Source: Clostridiaceae bacterium
Lineage (GTDB): Bacteria > Bacillota > Clostridia > Oscillospirales > Butyricicoccaceae
Assembly: GCA_018383195.1 (NCBI GenBank)
Contig: JAGZOP010000001.1
Coordinates: forward strand, 62,001 to 126,000
Direction: 5' to 3'
Length of the DNA: 64,000 nt
In this document: positions 23,803 to 32,925 of the stretch, piece after piece
How the letters are laid out: every line of letters starts with the position of its first letter
Position numbering within the stretch: the first letter of the stretch is position 1
Program-made: the position numbers and the translations under genes
Notes under the pieces: model-generated
Database searches by the model: none
What the model was told of the DNA's origin: nothing
The model's input: the letters and a program-made list of their open reading frames with translations, nothing else

Positions 23803-24834
23803 ATGATCAAAGATGCTATTATAAAAATTGTCAGCAAGGAAGACCTTACCTATGACGAGGCATATGCCGTGATGAACGAGATCATGAGCGGTGAAACGAC
23901 AACGACACAGAATGCCGCCTTCCTTGCCGCCTTATCGACCAAAAGCGCCCGCGCCGAAACAACGGACGAAATCGCAGGCTGCGCAGCCGCGATGCGCGCG
24001 CATGCAACCAAGGTGGATGCCGGCATGGAGCTTTTCGAGATCGTCGGAACGGGCGGCGACCACGCTCACAGCTTCAATATTTCCACCACAGCCGCCCTTG
24101 TTGCCGCAGCGGGCGGGATGAAGGTCGCAAAGCACGGAAACCGCGCCGCATCCTCCCAGTGCGGCACAGCCGATTGTCTGGAAGCTTTGGGCGTCAATAT
24201 CCGGCAGCGTCCTGAAAAGTGTGTAGAATTGCTGCATAAAGTCGGAATGTGCTTTTTCTTTGCGCAGGAATATCACGCATCCATGAAATATGTCGGCGCG
24301 ATCCGAAAGGAACTTGGTTTCCGCACCGTGTTTAACATCCTCGGCCCTCTGACGAATCCCGGAACGCCGTCCATGCAGCTGCTTGGCGTGTATGACAACT
24401 ATCTGGTAGAGCCGTTGGCACAGGTTCTGATCAACCTCGGCATCAAGCGCGGTATGGTCGTGTATGGTCAGGATCAGCTGGACGAAATCTCCCTGAGCGC
24501 GCCCACGACAGTCTGCGAAATCCGTGACGGATGGTTCAAATCCTCGGTCATCACGCCGGAAGATTTTGGCTTCCCGCGCTGCACAAAACAGGATTTGAGA
24601 GGCAGCACACCGGAGGAAAACGCAAAGATTACGCGCGCAATCTTAAACGGGGAAAAAGGTCCGAAAAGGAACGCAGTCCTTATGAACGCCGGTGCAGCGC
24701 TTTACATCGGCGGCAAGGCAAACAGCATGAAAAACGGCATTGCACTCGCCGCAGAGATCATCGATTCCGGCAAAGCGCTTGAAACGCTGAACCAACTGAT
24801 TGAGGTGAGCAACCGTCCGGAGGTGGAACCATGA
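23803..24834 (+). CDS. trpD: Anthranilate phosphoribosyltransferase
   Basis: 343 aa. It joins anthranilate to PRPP. The PRPP-binding GTGGD segment, KHGNRAASSQCGTAD, and NILGPLTNPG are all present, as is the Asp-Glu pair in GQDQLDEISL. The ATG follows AAGGAGATCTAAGCC, 3 nt past the trpG stop region. Confidence 0.97.
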   Translation: MIKDAIIKIVSKEDLTYDEAYAVMNEIMSGETTTTQNAAFLAALSTKSARAETTDEIAGCAAAMRAHATKVDAGMELFEIVGTGGDHAHSFNISTTAALVAAAGGMKVAKHGNRAASSQCGTADCLEALGVNIRQRPEKCVELLHKVGMCFFFAQEYHASMKYVGAIRKELGFRTVFNILGPLTNPGTPSMQLLGVYDNYLVEPLAQVLINLGIKRGMVVYGQDQLDEISLSAPTTVCEIRDGWFKSSVITPEDFGFPRCTKQDLRGSTPEENAKITRAILNGEKGPKRNAVLMNAGAALYIGGKANSMKNGIALAAEIIDSGKALETLNQLIEVSNRPEVEP

Positions 24835-25613
24835 CGATCCTGCATCAGCTTGCCGGCTATGCGCACGAACGCACGGAGCAGGCAAAAAAGACGATACCGC
24901 CTGCCGAAATGCAGCAAATGGCATTGTCGCTCCCCAAAGGAAGCTTTGCGTTTGAAAACGCGCTGAAAGCACCGGGAATTTCTTTCATTTGCGAGTGCAA
25001 AAAAGCATCGCCCTCCAAAGGTCTTATCGCTCCCGATTTTCCATATCTGCAAATTGCAAAGGAATACGAAGCGGCTGGCGCGGACTGCATCTCGGTACTG
25101 ACCGAGCCAAAATGGTTTCTCGGCAGCGACACCTTCTTAAAAGAAATTGCGGACTCGGTTTCCCTCCCCTGTCTGCGCAAAGATTTTACGGTAGATGAAT
25201 ATATGATCTACGAAGCCAAGGTACTGGGAGCGTCTGCGGTGCTTTTGATCTGCTCCCTGCTGAGTCCGGCGCAGATGCAGCACTATATTGACATCTGTGA
25301 CACGCTTGGGCTGTCCGCTCTGGTGGAGACGCACGATGAACGGGAGGTCGGCATGGCGCTCCATGCGGGCGCGCGCGTCATCGGCGTCAACAACCGCAAC
25401 TTAAAGGATTTTTCCGTTGATCCTGAGAACAGCCGCAGGCTGCGCGCACAGATTCCCCGCAACGTGCTGTTCGTCTCCGAAAGCGGCGTGCGCTGCGCCG
25501 GAGATGTGGCACAGCTGCGCAAAATCGGTGCAGATGCCGTTCTGATCGGCGAAGCGCTGATGCGGGCATCCGATAAAAAAGCTATGCTCGATACATTGCG
25601 GGGGACAATATGA
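24831..25613 (+). CDS. trpC: Indole-3-glycerol phosphate synthase
   Basis: 260 aa TIM barrel that closes the indole ring from CdRP. The catalytic segments FICECKKASPSKGLI, LRKDFTVDEYMIYEA, VETHDEREV, VNNRNLKDFSVD and SESGV are intact. The ATG overlaps the trpD stop. Confidence 0.97.
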   Translation: MTILHQLAGYAHERTEQAKKTIPPAEMQQMALSLPKGSFAFENALKAPGISFICECKKASPSKGLIAPDFPYLQIAKEYEAAGADCISVLTEPKWFLGSDTFLKEIADSVSLPCLRKDFTVDEYMIYEAKVLGASAVLLICSLLSPAQMQHYIDICDTLGLSALVETHDEREVGMALHAGARVIGVNNRNLKDFSVDPENSRRLRAQIPRNVLFVSESGVRCAGDVAQLRKIGADAVLIGEALMRASDKKAMLDTLRGTI

Positions 25614-26218
25614 CAAAGATAAAATTCTGCGGTCTTTCCAGACCCTGTGAGATCGCGGCAGTCAACCGGCTGAAGCCTGCATACATCGGGTTTGTATTTG
25701 CCCCGAAAAGCCGGCGGTATCTCACCCCCGAAGCGGCAGCAGATCTCAAGCGGCTGCTTGCCCCCGGAATCCAGACTGTCGGCGTGTTTGTAAACGAAGC
25801 GCCGCAAACGGTTGCAAAGCTTCTGGAGGATGGAATCCTTGATCTTGCCCAACTGCACGGGGACGAGGACGAAAATTACCTCGCGCAGCTGCGGCGCATC
25901 ACGAGCAAGCCAATCATTCAGGCGTTTCGCATCTCCGGCGCAGCGGATATCGAACGGATTGAACGAAGTACGGCAGATGCCGTCCTCATCGATTCCGGCG
26001 CAGGGACCGGAACGGTGTTTGATTGGAACGCGATTCTCCATGTCAAAAGGCCCTATTTTCTTGCGGGCGGTCTTTCCCCCGACAATGTGGGAAATGCCAT
26101 CCGTCTGCTCCACCCCTACGCAGTGGACGTCAGTTCGGGCATTGAAACCGATGGATGTAAAGATCAAATCAAAATGGCGGCGTTTGCCGCCGCTGTCAGA
26201 AAGGAAAACAGACTATGA
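25610..26218 (+). CDS. trpF: Phosphoribosylanthranilate isomerase
   Basis: 202 aa. It isomerises PRA to CdRP. The N-terminal KFCGLSR carries the catalytic Cys, QLHGDE the conserved central segment, and DVSSGIE the late phosphate-binding segment including the preceding Asp. The start overlaps the trpC stop. It is encoded separately from trpC, not fused as in enterobacteria. Confidence 0.96.
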   Translation: MTKIKFCGLSRPCEIAAVNRLKPAYIGFVFAPKSRRYLTPEAAADLKRLLAPGIQTVGVFVNEAPQTVAKLLEDGILDLAQLHGDEDENYLAQLRRITSKPIIQAFRISGAADIERIERSTADAVLIDSGAGTGTVFDWNAILHVKRPYFLAGGLSPDNVGNAIRLLHPYAVDVSSGIETDGCKDQIKMAAFAAAVRKENRL

Positions 26219-27405
26219 CAAATCCAAACGGACGCTTTGGCATCCACGGCGGTCAGTACATTCCTGAAACGCTGATGAACGCAGTCATTGAACTGGATGC
26301 AGCGTATCGGCACTATAAAGACGACCCCGCATTCCAAGCAGAACTCACCGAGCTGTTCAACGAATATGCGGGCAGACCCTCCAGACTGTATTTCGCCCCA
26401 AAAATGACGCGCGATCTTGGCGGTGCAAAAATTTATCTGAAACGCGAAGATCTGAATCACACCGGCGCGCATAAGATCAACAACGTGCTTGGTCAGGCGC
26501 TTCTGGCAAAGAAAATGGGGAAAACCCGGCTGATTGCCGAAACTGGGGCAGGTCAGCATGGTGTGGCAACCGCTACCGCCGCCGCGCTTATGGGAATGGA
26601 ATGCGTGGTTTTCATGGGAGAAGAGGATACGGTTCGTCAGGCGCTGAATGTGTATCGCATGCGCCTGCTTGGCGCAAAGGTCGTCCCTGTAAAAACCGGC
26701 ACCGCCACGCTCAAGGATGCTGTGTCAGAGGCCATGCGCGAGTGGACCTCCCGCATCAGCGACACCCACTACTGCCTCGGCTCTGTTATGGGACCGCACC
26801 CCTTTCCAACCATCGTCCGTGATTTTCAGTCGGTCATCTCTAAGGAGGTCAAAGAACAAATCCTGCACAAGGAAGGCAGGCTGCCGGACGCCGTCATTGC
26901 CTGTGTCGGCGGCGGCTCCAATGCCATCGGCAGCTTTTATCATTTTATTGAGGATACGACCGTTCGTCTGATCGGCTGCGAAGCAGCCGGCAGAGGTATT
27001 GATACCGCCGAAACAGCTGCAACGATCGCCACCGGCAGGGTTGGGATTTTCCACGGCATGAAGTCCTATTTCTGCCAGACTTCCGACGGCCAGATTGCTC
27101 CGGTCTATTCAATCTCCGCAGGTCTGGACTATCCCGGCATCGGACCGGAGCACGCACACCTCTATGATACCGGCAGAGCAGAATATGTGCCGGTCACCGA
27201 CGAGGAAGCGGTAAACGCCTTTGAATATCTGGCGAAAACCGAAGGGATCATTCCCGCAATCGAATCAGCTCACGCCGTTGCACACGCCATGAAGCTTGCA
27301 CCGGCTATGCGCAAAGACCAAATCATCGTCATCACCATTTCCGGCAGGGGCGACAAGGACTGCGCCGCCATTGCCCGCTATAGAGGGGAGTCTCTTTATG
27401 AGTAA
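26215..27405 (+). CDS. trpB: Tryptophan synthase beta subunit
   Basis: 396 aa, TrpB1 type. The PLP lysine is in HTGAHKINNVLG, the phosphate-binding loop is GGGSNAIGSF, and AETGAGQHGVATA is the substrate loop. It condenses indole with serine. It overlaps trpF by 4 nt and trpA by 8 nt. Confidence 0.98.
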   Translation: MTNPNGRFGIHGGQYIPETLMNAVIELDAAYRHYKDDPAFQAELTELFNEYAGRPSRLYFAPKMTRDLGGAKIYLKREDLNHTGAHKINNVLGQALLAKKMGKTRLIAETGAGQHGVATATAAALMGMECVVFMGEEDTVRQALNVYRMRLLGAKVVPVKTGTATLKDAVSEAMREWTSRISDTHYCLGSVMGPHPFPTIVRDFQSVISKEVKEQILHKEGRLPDAVIACVGGGSNAIGSFYHFIEDTTVRLIGCEAAGRGIDTAETAATIATGRVGIFHGMKSYFCQTSDGQIAPVYSISAGLDYPGIGPEHAHLYDTGRAEYVPVTDEEAVNAFEYLAKTEGIIPAIESAHAVAHAMKLAPAMRKDQIIVITISGRGDKDCAAIARYRGESLYE

Positions 27406-28168
27406 GATCAAAAAAGCGTTTGAAAACGGAAAGGCATTCATTGCCTTTCTTACCTGCGGGGACCCAGATTTGGAAACCACGGCTGCCGCCGTTCGTGCAG
27501 CCGCAGCAAACGGCGCCGATCTCATTGAGCTTGGCATCCCTTTTTCCGATCCGACCGCAGAAGGTCCCGTCATCCAGAATGCCAATCTGCGCGCGCTGCG
27601 CGGCGGCATAACGACAGACCGCATCTTCGGCTTTGTCAAAGAACTGCGCAGGGATGTAAGCATCCCTATGGTTTTTATGACCTATGCAAATGTTATATTC
27701 TCTTATGGTGCAGAGCGCTTTCTCGCCGCCTGTCAGGAGGTCGGGGTTGATGGGCTGATTCTTCCCGATCTGCCGTATGAGGAAAAAGAGGAATTCTTAC
27801 CGTTCTGCCGCCGGCATGGTGTTGATTTGATCTCCCTGATTGCACCCACTTCGGCAAACCGCATTGCGAGGATTGCAAAGGACGCGGAAGGATTCCTGTA
27901 TATCGTTTCCAGTCTTGGTGTGACAGGAACACGAAGCGAGATCAAAACCGATCTCTCTTCCATGGTCAAAGTAGTACGGGAACATACGGGCATCCCCTGT
28001 GCAATCGGATTCGGGATTTCCACCCCCGAACAGGCAAAAAAAATGGCGGATATTGCCGATGGCGCTATTGTCGGCTCGGCAATCGTCAAACTGCTCGAAA
28101 AGTACGGCCGTAGTGCCCCTCCATACGTGGGAGCGTATGTAAAATCTATGAAGGATGCCATGAGATAG
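27398..28168 (+). CDS. trpA: Tryptophan synthase alpha subunit
   Basis: 256 aa. It releases indole from indole-3-glycerol phosphate for TrpB. The catalytic Glu is in IELGIPFSDPTAEGP and the Asp in LILPDLPYEEKEEF; SSLGVTGTRSEI and IGFGISTPEQA bind phosphate. The start at 27398 follows AGAGGGGAG inside trpB. No clear terminator follows in 28169-28256. Confidence 0.97.
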   Translation: MSKIKKAFENGKAFIAFLTCGDPDLETTAAAVRAAAANGADLIELGIPFSDPTAEGPVIQNANLRALRGGITTDRIFGFVKELRRDVSIPMVFMTYANVIFSYGAERFLAACQEVGVDGLILPDLPYEEKEEFLPFCRRHGVDLISLIAPTSANRIARIAKDAEGFLYIVSSLGVTGTRSEIKTDLSSMVKVVREHTGIPCAIGFGISTPEQAKKMADIADGAIVGSAIVKLLEKYGRSAPPYVGAYVKSMKDAMR

Positions 28169-28256
28169 CGCTGCCGTTTCAAAAGTTCGTCCGATCTGTT
28201 TCCGCCGCTGCGTCATGAAACACTTTTATGCACCTCCATCCCACATAAAAAATCGG

Positions 28257-28285
28257 TTGAGACACAATTCCCACCATGCTATAAT
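28257..28285 (+). promoter_or_regulatory. Promoter of the PF06541-type membrane protein gene
   Basis: TTGAGA, 17-bp spacer, TATAAT. The leader is about 53 nt. Confidence 0.75.
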
Positions 28286-28344
28286 AGGATTACAAATCTT
28301 GCATGCAGCCGTGTCCTACGGAAAAGACAAGAAAGGATCTTCCT

Positions 28345-29388
28345 ATGCGTGATGTTTTATCGACCAATCAGCCGTCTCCAGTGCAGACACCTGCACCGGA
28401 CGCTGCCCAGAATACACTTCTCAACGCAACCGACGCCCTGTGCGCTGCCATCGAATCCGCAGAAACCGAACTGGAATCCAGTTACAGCAGCCTTGCCAAC
28501 AAGCCCTTGATTTCAACTCCGGACCCGGACTTGGACGCCGAAATCCAAACGCAAATTGCAACATTAAAGCAGGTGAACGATCGTCTCAAGCAAGCGCATC
28601 AGCGCACCATGTCTATGGAAGATGAGTTGAGCGCTCGTTACAGCGATATGCAGAAAAGCTGCAACCGCAAATGGTATTTGCCCAACCCACCGTCCAACGG
28701 AACGATCGATCTGGAAGAGCAGCAGCAGGATCACTTTGCAAGAGGCGTCAACCTCTATAAAATTCTCTTAGTCTGCTTTATCGGCAGTTTTGCCGGTGTT
28801 GTTGTAGAATCCATCTGGTGTTTGCTGCGTCACGGTTATCTGGAAAGCCGCGCCGGACTGGTATACGGTCCCTTTAACCTTCTGTATGGCGTTGGTGCCG
28901 CAGCTTTGACCCTTGCACTGTATCGATTCCGCAACCGGGGTCCATGGCTGTCTTTTCTGGGCAGTATGCTCGTTGGAAGCGTCGTAGAGTATCTTTGCTC
29001 ATGGGGGCAGGAAGCGCTGTTCGGCTCCCGTTCTTGGGACTACAGCGCGATGCCCTTCAATCTTAATGGTCGTATCTGTCTGCTGTACGCCTGCTTTTGG
29101 GGGGTATTGGGTGTCTTATGGATTAAGGATGTTTATCCACGCATGGCAAAGCTGATTTTAAAACTCCCCAATAAATTTGGGAAAATTGCGACATGGTGCG
29201 TCACCATTTTCCTTATTTTGAATGCCGCAATGTCTCTGCTGTCCGTGCAGCGCTGGTCGGAACGCATTCACGATATCCCGCCCTCCAACCGCTTCTGGCA
29301 GTTCATCGATCAGCGTTTTCCCGATGAACGCATGGAACTTGTATATGCAAATATGGAGTTCGGCAATCCTGATGAGAACAACCCGTAA
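28345..29388 (+). CDS. Membrane protein of the putative ABC-transporter type IV family (PF06541)
   Basis: 347 aa from the ATG at 28345, which follows AAAGGAT; the ATG-like start at 28303 lies only about 12 nt past the promoter and lacks a ribosome site. Residues 1-125 are soluble and helical with a likely coiled coil (about 70-110). About five membrane helices follow, with the family marks GLVYGPFNLLYGVGA and SWDYSAMPFNLNGRICL. The family name comes from an old annotation; no ATPase is nearby and the function is unknown. Confidence 0.8.
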   Translation: MRDVLSTNQPSPVQTPAPDAAQNTLLNATDALCAAIESAETELESSYSSLANKPLISTPDPDLDAEIQTQIATLKQVNDRLKQAHQRTMSMEDELSARYSDMQKSCNRKWYLPNPPSNGTIDLEEQQQDHFARGVNLYKILLVCFIGSFAGVVVESIWCLLRHGYLESRAGLVYGPFNLLYGVGAAALTLALYRFRNRGPWLSFLGSMLVGSVVEYLCSWGQEALFGSRSWDYSAMPFNLNGRICLLYACFWGVLGVLWIKDVYPRMAKLILKLPNKFGKIATWCVTIFLILNAAMSLLSVQRWSERIHDIPPSNRFWQFIDQRFPDERMELVYANMEFGNPDENNP

Positions 29389-29419
29389 ATTGGCGGCATC
29401 TTAAATATATCAAACAGCA

Positions 29420-29456
29420 AACAAGCGCAGCTTTATGAATGCTGCGCTTGTTTTAC
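29420..29456 (+). terminator. Terminator
   Basis: Perfect 11-bp stem ACAAGCGCAGC / GCTGCGCTTGT (29421-29431 and 29441-29451) followed by TTTACTTTT. Confidence 0.85.
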
Positions 29457-29491
29457 TTTTCGGATTGAAACGGGAAAGTGATTCCCTGAAA

Positions 29492-30181
29492 TTATTCATT
29501 TGTGGAAACAGATACGCTTCCTGCCGGCGTATCGCTTCGCTCCGCCCCATGCTTTCTCCATTGAAACTCTTTTACCCAGTCGATTAAATAGGAGGAAATT
29601 GTGACGGTAATCAGTGAAAAGGCGATACGCAGTACCGGTATATAAGTGAGGGACAGCAGCAGCACCGTTATATCCGTGAACAGATAGCAGCGGGACAGCC
29701 GCCAGTGAAATACATTGGAAATCGTCAGTGCCAACGCATCATCACCGCCGCTGGAACCCCCCTGACGGATGATAAGACCCACACCGATGCCGACAAAGAT
29801 ACCGCCCAGCACAGCAGCCGCAAGCGGATGGGCAGACAGGTCCGGAAGCATCGGCGGGAACAATTCCCAGACCTTATAAAAGCCTGATACGAACATTGTT
29901 GAAATAACCGAAATCTTAATAAATTGGATGCCCAGAAATTTAAAAGCCAACAGATAGCATGCGATATCGAGCACCGGCGTAATATAAGCCGGAGAAATCT
30001 TCAGCCAATGCTCGACAAAGAGCATGAGTCCAATCACGCCGCCCTCCGTGATATGGGTACGTTGGTGAATATTGTGAATGCCAAAGGTACATATGATTGC
30101 ACCAACCATAATCAGCAATATCTTTTTGAGCGTTAACCCATCCATCAGCTTGTTCCAAAGGATCGCGATGCGGGATTTCAA
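29492..30181 (-). CDS. YitT family membrane protein
   Basis: 229 aa, starting with TTG at 30181 after AAGGAGG. Five or six membrane helices with the family segments NIHQRTHITEGGVIGLML and GGIFVGIGVGLIIRQGGSSGGDDALAL. Most YitT proteins carry a C-terminal DUF2179 domain; here the protein ends after the membrane part with a short charged tail. Function is unknown. The gene is transcribed divergently from a MerR regulator through a promoter with the MerR-type 19-bp spacer. Confidence 0.83.
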   Translation of the reverse strand: MKSRIAILWNKLMDGLTLKKILLIMVGAIICTFGIHNIHQRTHITEGGVIGLMLFVEHWLKISPAYITPVLDIACYLLAFKFLGIQFIKISVISTMFVSGFYKVWELFPPMLPDLSAHPLAAAVLGGIFVGIGVGLIIRQGGSSGGDDALALTISNVFHWRLSRCYLFTDITVLLLSLTYIPVLRIAFSLITVTISSYLIDWVKEFQWRKHGAERSDTPAGSVSVSTNE

Positions 30182-30222
30182 TTTAAACAGCCTCCTTGAT
30201 ACAATTTTCTTTTCATGATAGA

Positions 30223-30253
30223 ATTATAAACTATATAGTAACTATACAGTCAA
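30223..30253 (-). promoter_or_regulatory. MerR-type promoter and operator of yitT
   Basis: TTGACT, 19-bp spacer, TATAAT on the minus strand. The spacer contains the 13-bp dyad TATAGTTACTATA. A 19-bp spacer with an internal dyad is the hallmark of promoters that MerR proteins activate by untwisting DNA. The divergent merR-type gene starts 9 nt beyond. Confidence 0.82.
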
Positions 30254-30261
30254 GGTGTTTT

Positions 30262-31080
30262 ATGAAAAATTTATTTTCGATTGGCGAGGTTGCAAAGCAG
30301 CAGAATATCTCCCGGCAGACTTTGATTTTTTACGATAAAATCGGTCTTTTCCGCCCTGCCTACGTTGATCCGGCGACCGGCTACCGCTATTATAGCGTCG
30401 GTCAGCTTGATTATCTGGATACCATCTGCATTATGAAAAAAATCGGCTTTTCCCTCGACGAAATCAAAGCGCACATGAAAAGCTATACCATCGACAATTC
30501 AATCGTCGCATTTCGCAAACAACTCGATGTCATTGGCCGTAAAATCGAAGAACTGCAAATGTTAAAAAGCCGTGTAGAGCATCGCTGCCTGCAACTGGAA
30601 CATTCACTGTCGATTCTCGGCAACAGCAATACTGTTTGCTGCGAAAATACGAAACAGCAGTATATCCTGCTTCAAAAGGTTGCCGCACCTCATACGCTGG
30701 AATCCGCCAGTATTGCGACAAAAGAATGCTTTGCCCGCGCATTTCAAGAAAAACTCCCTATTTTCTTTCAGAGCGGCGCCATTGTGCCCTTGGAGTGTAT
30801 TCAAAAGCGCAGATATACCGAAGCCTCTCTTGTATTTCTCCCGATTGAAAAAACAACGAATATTCCGGACGTCGTAGCATTGCCGGCCGGAAAATGCGTA
30901 TCCACATATCACACCGGTGATTATGTCTCGATTGGCGAAGCCTACGAACGGATATTGGAATACTGTCAGTCCAATCACCTGCATATTGTTTCGGATTCTT
31001 ATGAATTTGCAATCAATGACTATCTTTCTACCGGGGATGAAAATGAATATATCACCAAAATTATGTTCTATGTAGAATAG
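30262..31080 (+). CDS. MerR family transcriptional regulator with effector-binding domain
   Basis: 272 aa. The N-terminal winged helix has LFSIGEVAKQQNISRQTLIFYDKIGLFRPAYVD in BmrR/BltR style, then YRYYSVGQLDYLDTICIMKKIGFSLDEI. A dimerisation helix (about 75-110) leads to a GyrI-like effector domain (about 120-270). This class binds hydrophobic ligands and activates transporter genes. The ATG at 30262 follows AAGGTG. The divergent yitT promoter carries its presumed operator. Confidence 0.9.
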   Translation: MKNLFSIGEVAKQQNISRQTLIFYDKIGLFRPAYVDPATGYRYYSVGQLDYLDTICIMKKIGFSLDEIKAHMKSYTIDNSIVAFRKQLDVIGRKIEELQMLKSRVEHRCLQLEHSLSILGNSNTVCCENTKQQYILLQKVAAPHTLESASIATKECFARAFQEKLPIFFQSGAIVPLECIQKRRYTEASLVFLPIEKTTNIPDVVALPAGKCVSTYHTGDYVSIGEAYERILEYCQSNHLHIVSDSYEFAINDYLSTGDENEYITKIMFYVE

Positions 31081-31127
31081 CTGCGCCGTATTCGTTCACA
31101 ATCCTCCTCGCAGCTGCGTGTCAAACA

Positions 31128-31163
31128 GAAACAAGGCGGAAATGCATCCTGCGCATTTCCGCC
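31128..31163 (-). terminator. Terminator of the spore protein gene
   Basis: Perfect 11-bp stem GGCGGAAATGC / GCATTTCCGCC (31135-31145 and 31153-31163), followed on the minus strand by TTGTTTCTGTTTG. Confidence 0.75.
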
Positions 31164-31196
31164 CCGTTTTGCTGTTTCATACAGCTTCGATTTTGT

Positions 31197-31409
31197 TTAG
31201 CCCTTAGATGCCAGACCGTGCTCGTAAGCCTCAATCATCTTCTTAACCATCTGACCACCGACCGAACCAGCCTGACGGGAAGTCAGGTCGCCGTTATAGC
31301 CTTCCTTCAGGTTCACGCCAACCTCGCTTGCCGCTTCCATCTTAAAACGATCCATGGCTGCACGTGCTTCCGGTACCATACCCTTGTTCGAACCATTCTG
31401 AGTAGACAT
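31197..31409 (-). CDS. Alpha/beta-type small acid-soluble spore protein
   Basis: 70 aa, typical length. It contains the two family signatures: the central KMEAASEVGV with the adjacent germination-protease-type site, and NGDLTSRQAGSVGGQMVKKMIE. These proteins coat and protect DNA in dormant spores. The start at 31409 follows AAAGGAG. No convincing sigma-G promoter was identified upstream, though AATACTA near 31450 is a weak -10 candidate. It identifies the organism as a spore former. Confidence 0.95.
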   Translation of the reverse strand: MSTQNGSNKGMVPEARAAMDRFKMEAASEVGVNLKEGYNGDLTSRQAGSVGGQMVKKMIEAYEHGLASKG

Positions 31410-31502
31410 TGTGATTACTCTCCTTTGTTTTGAATTTGTTTTTTGGGGATTTGCTGTTAGTATTGTGTGCCGCATGGAAACAAGATATAAGATGTAAAAT
31501 TT

Positions 31503-32846
31503 GTGTCAGTTGGCAGGGTTTTTGCTTTTGCAGACCGTTTGGTGCCGCTCTGCGCTCAAATACGATTTGATTTTTCAAATACATCCATCTATGAATTGAC
31601 GCATGAAATCTGTGCTTGTGTCCCACGTCATCGGATTCAAATGTCCGAACCCGTAAATCCTGCTTATTTGCTTCAAACCGTGAAAGATGCGCTGCTGCGC
31701 TTTCCTTATCTCATGGTTGGCATTGAAGCGACCCGCACGCAGTATGTCTATCGTCTGCTCACACAAGACCCCGTCGTGCTCCCATTTGACGGTCATACGA
31801 CACGCTATACCATCGGCTCTCAGGATACAAACGGATATCTGTTCCTCGTTGGATATCACGGCAATGAAATTTTCATGGAATATCAGCACAGCATCAGTGA
31901 CGGACGCGGGTTTGAAGAATTCATCCGCTGCGTGCTGTTCAATTATCTGCGCCACTGTGGATATGCCGTCGAAAACGACGGTACGGTGCGCACACTGGAC
32001 ACTTTCTATTCGGTAGAGGAAAGCGAAGACGCCTATCAGCATCTGGACGAACACTATTCGGATGCTGGCATCTACTAAAAACCAGAAGCGCTCCATGCCG
32101 ATGCGCTCAGCGATTTGGGAGATGCACCCGAAATTGTCACCGAGGTGATGTTTTCTTTCCAACAGCTCCGTACCGTCACGCACGAATACGGTGTTTCGCC
32201 GCTCAGTATTCTCTCGCCGCTGTTCTTCCGCGCATTTTATGCAAAATTCGGCAACGGTTCTGAAAAACCAGTCATTGCGCAAATTCCGGTTGACTTGCAC
32301 CCGTATGTCCCCAGTATTACCAACCGATATTTTATTTGTTTTCTCGATCTGCCTTACGAGGCAGCATATGAACAACTTCCCCTTCCCGAAGTTTTTCGCA
32401 ATACCAAACGCTTTCTGGATGAACAGATGAATCCTGAGCTGCTGCTATTCCGCGCCAAAGGCGCCAGCAGTGCATGTGCTGAAATGCATGAACGTGACAT
32501 TCCTCTCGCCGAAAAAGAACTTGCTGCGCGCACATTGGTTCATAATTTTGTCCATGCGGACAGTTTTCTCATCACGAATGTTGGACAGTTTAAACTGCCC
32601 GATTGCATGCATCCCTATGTACTGGACTATGGCGCTGTCCTACCCAGTGCATCCCAACCGTTTGGTGTGCTGATCAGTCCCTATAGCGGCAAAATGAAGA
32701 TTTCCATTGCCCAACACGACCATGATATGCAAGTATGCTCGAAATTCGTCCAGCTTTTGGGTGAAATCGGCGTAGAAGCCTCCATGCATAGCTACCCCTT
32801 TGTTGTCACACGGTTTAACGGACAGGAGGCTTGTCCCCAATATTGA
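31503..32846 (+). pseudogene. Condensation-type acyltransferase-like gene interrupted by an in-frame stop
   Basis: Two halves lie in the same frame, separated only by TAA at 32076-32078 and joined by continuous homologous sequence. The first half contains MSEPVNPAYLLQTVKDALLRFP and EYQHSISDGRGF, a relaxed HxxxDG condensation motif. The second half (PEIVTEVMFSFQQL to the stop at 32846) has the SPLSILSPLFFRAFY and ISPYSGKMKISIA segments of the C-terminal lobe. Intact relatives are single proteins of about 420-450 aa. The 5' end is unclear: GTG at 31503 has no ribosome site, and ATG at 31641 lacks the expected N-terminus. A decayed gene is most likely; readthrough is less likely. Confidence 0.75.
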
Positions 32847-32925
32847 TTTTCCCATTTTTCGCGGTTATAATGAACACAGCGGCTTCCCTATAAACAGTCG
32901 CAGCATCACGAAAGGAGTTTTTCTC

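Noticed and set aside
31410..31502. Sigma-G promoter for the spore protein gene
   Set aside because: AATACTA near 31450 is -10-like, but no matching -35 is found at 17-18 bp.
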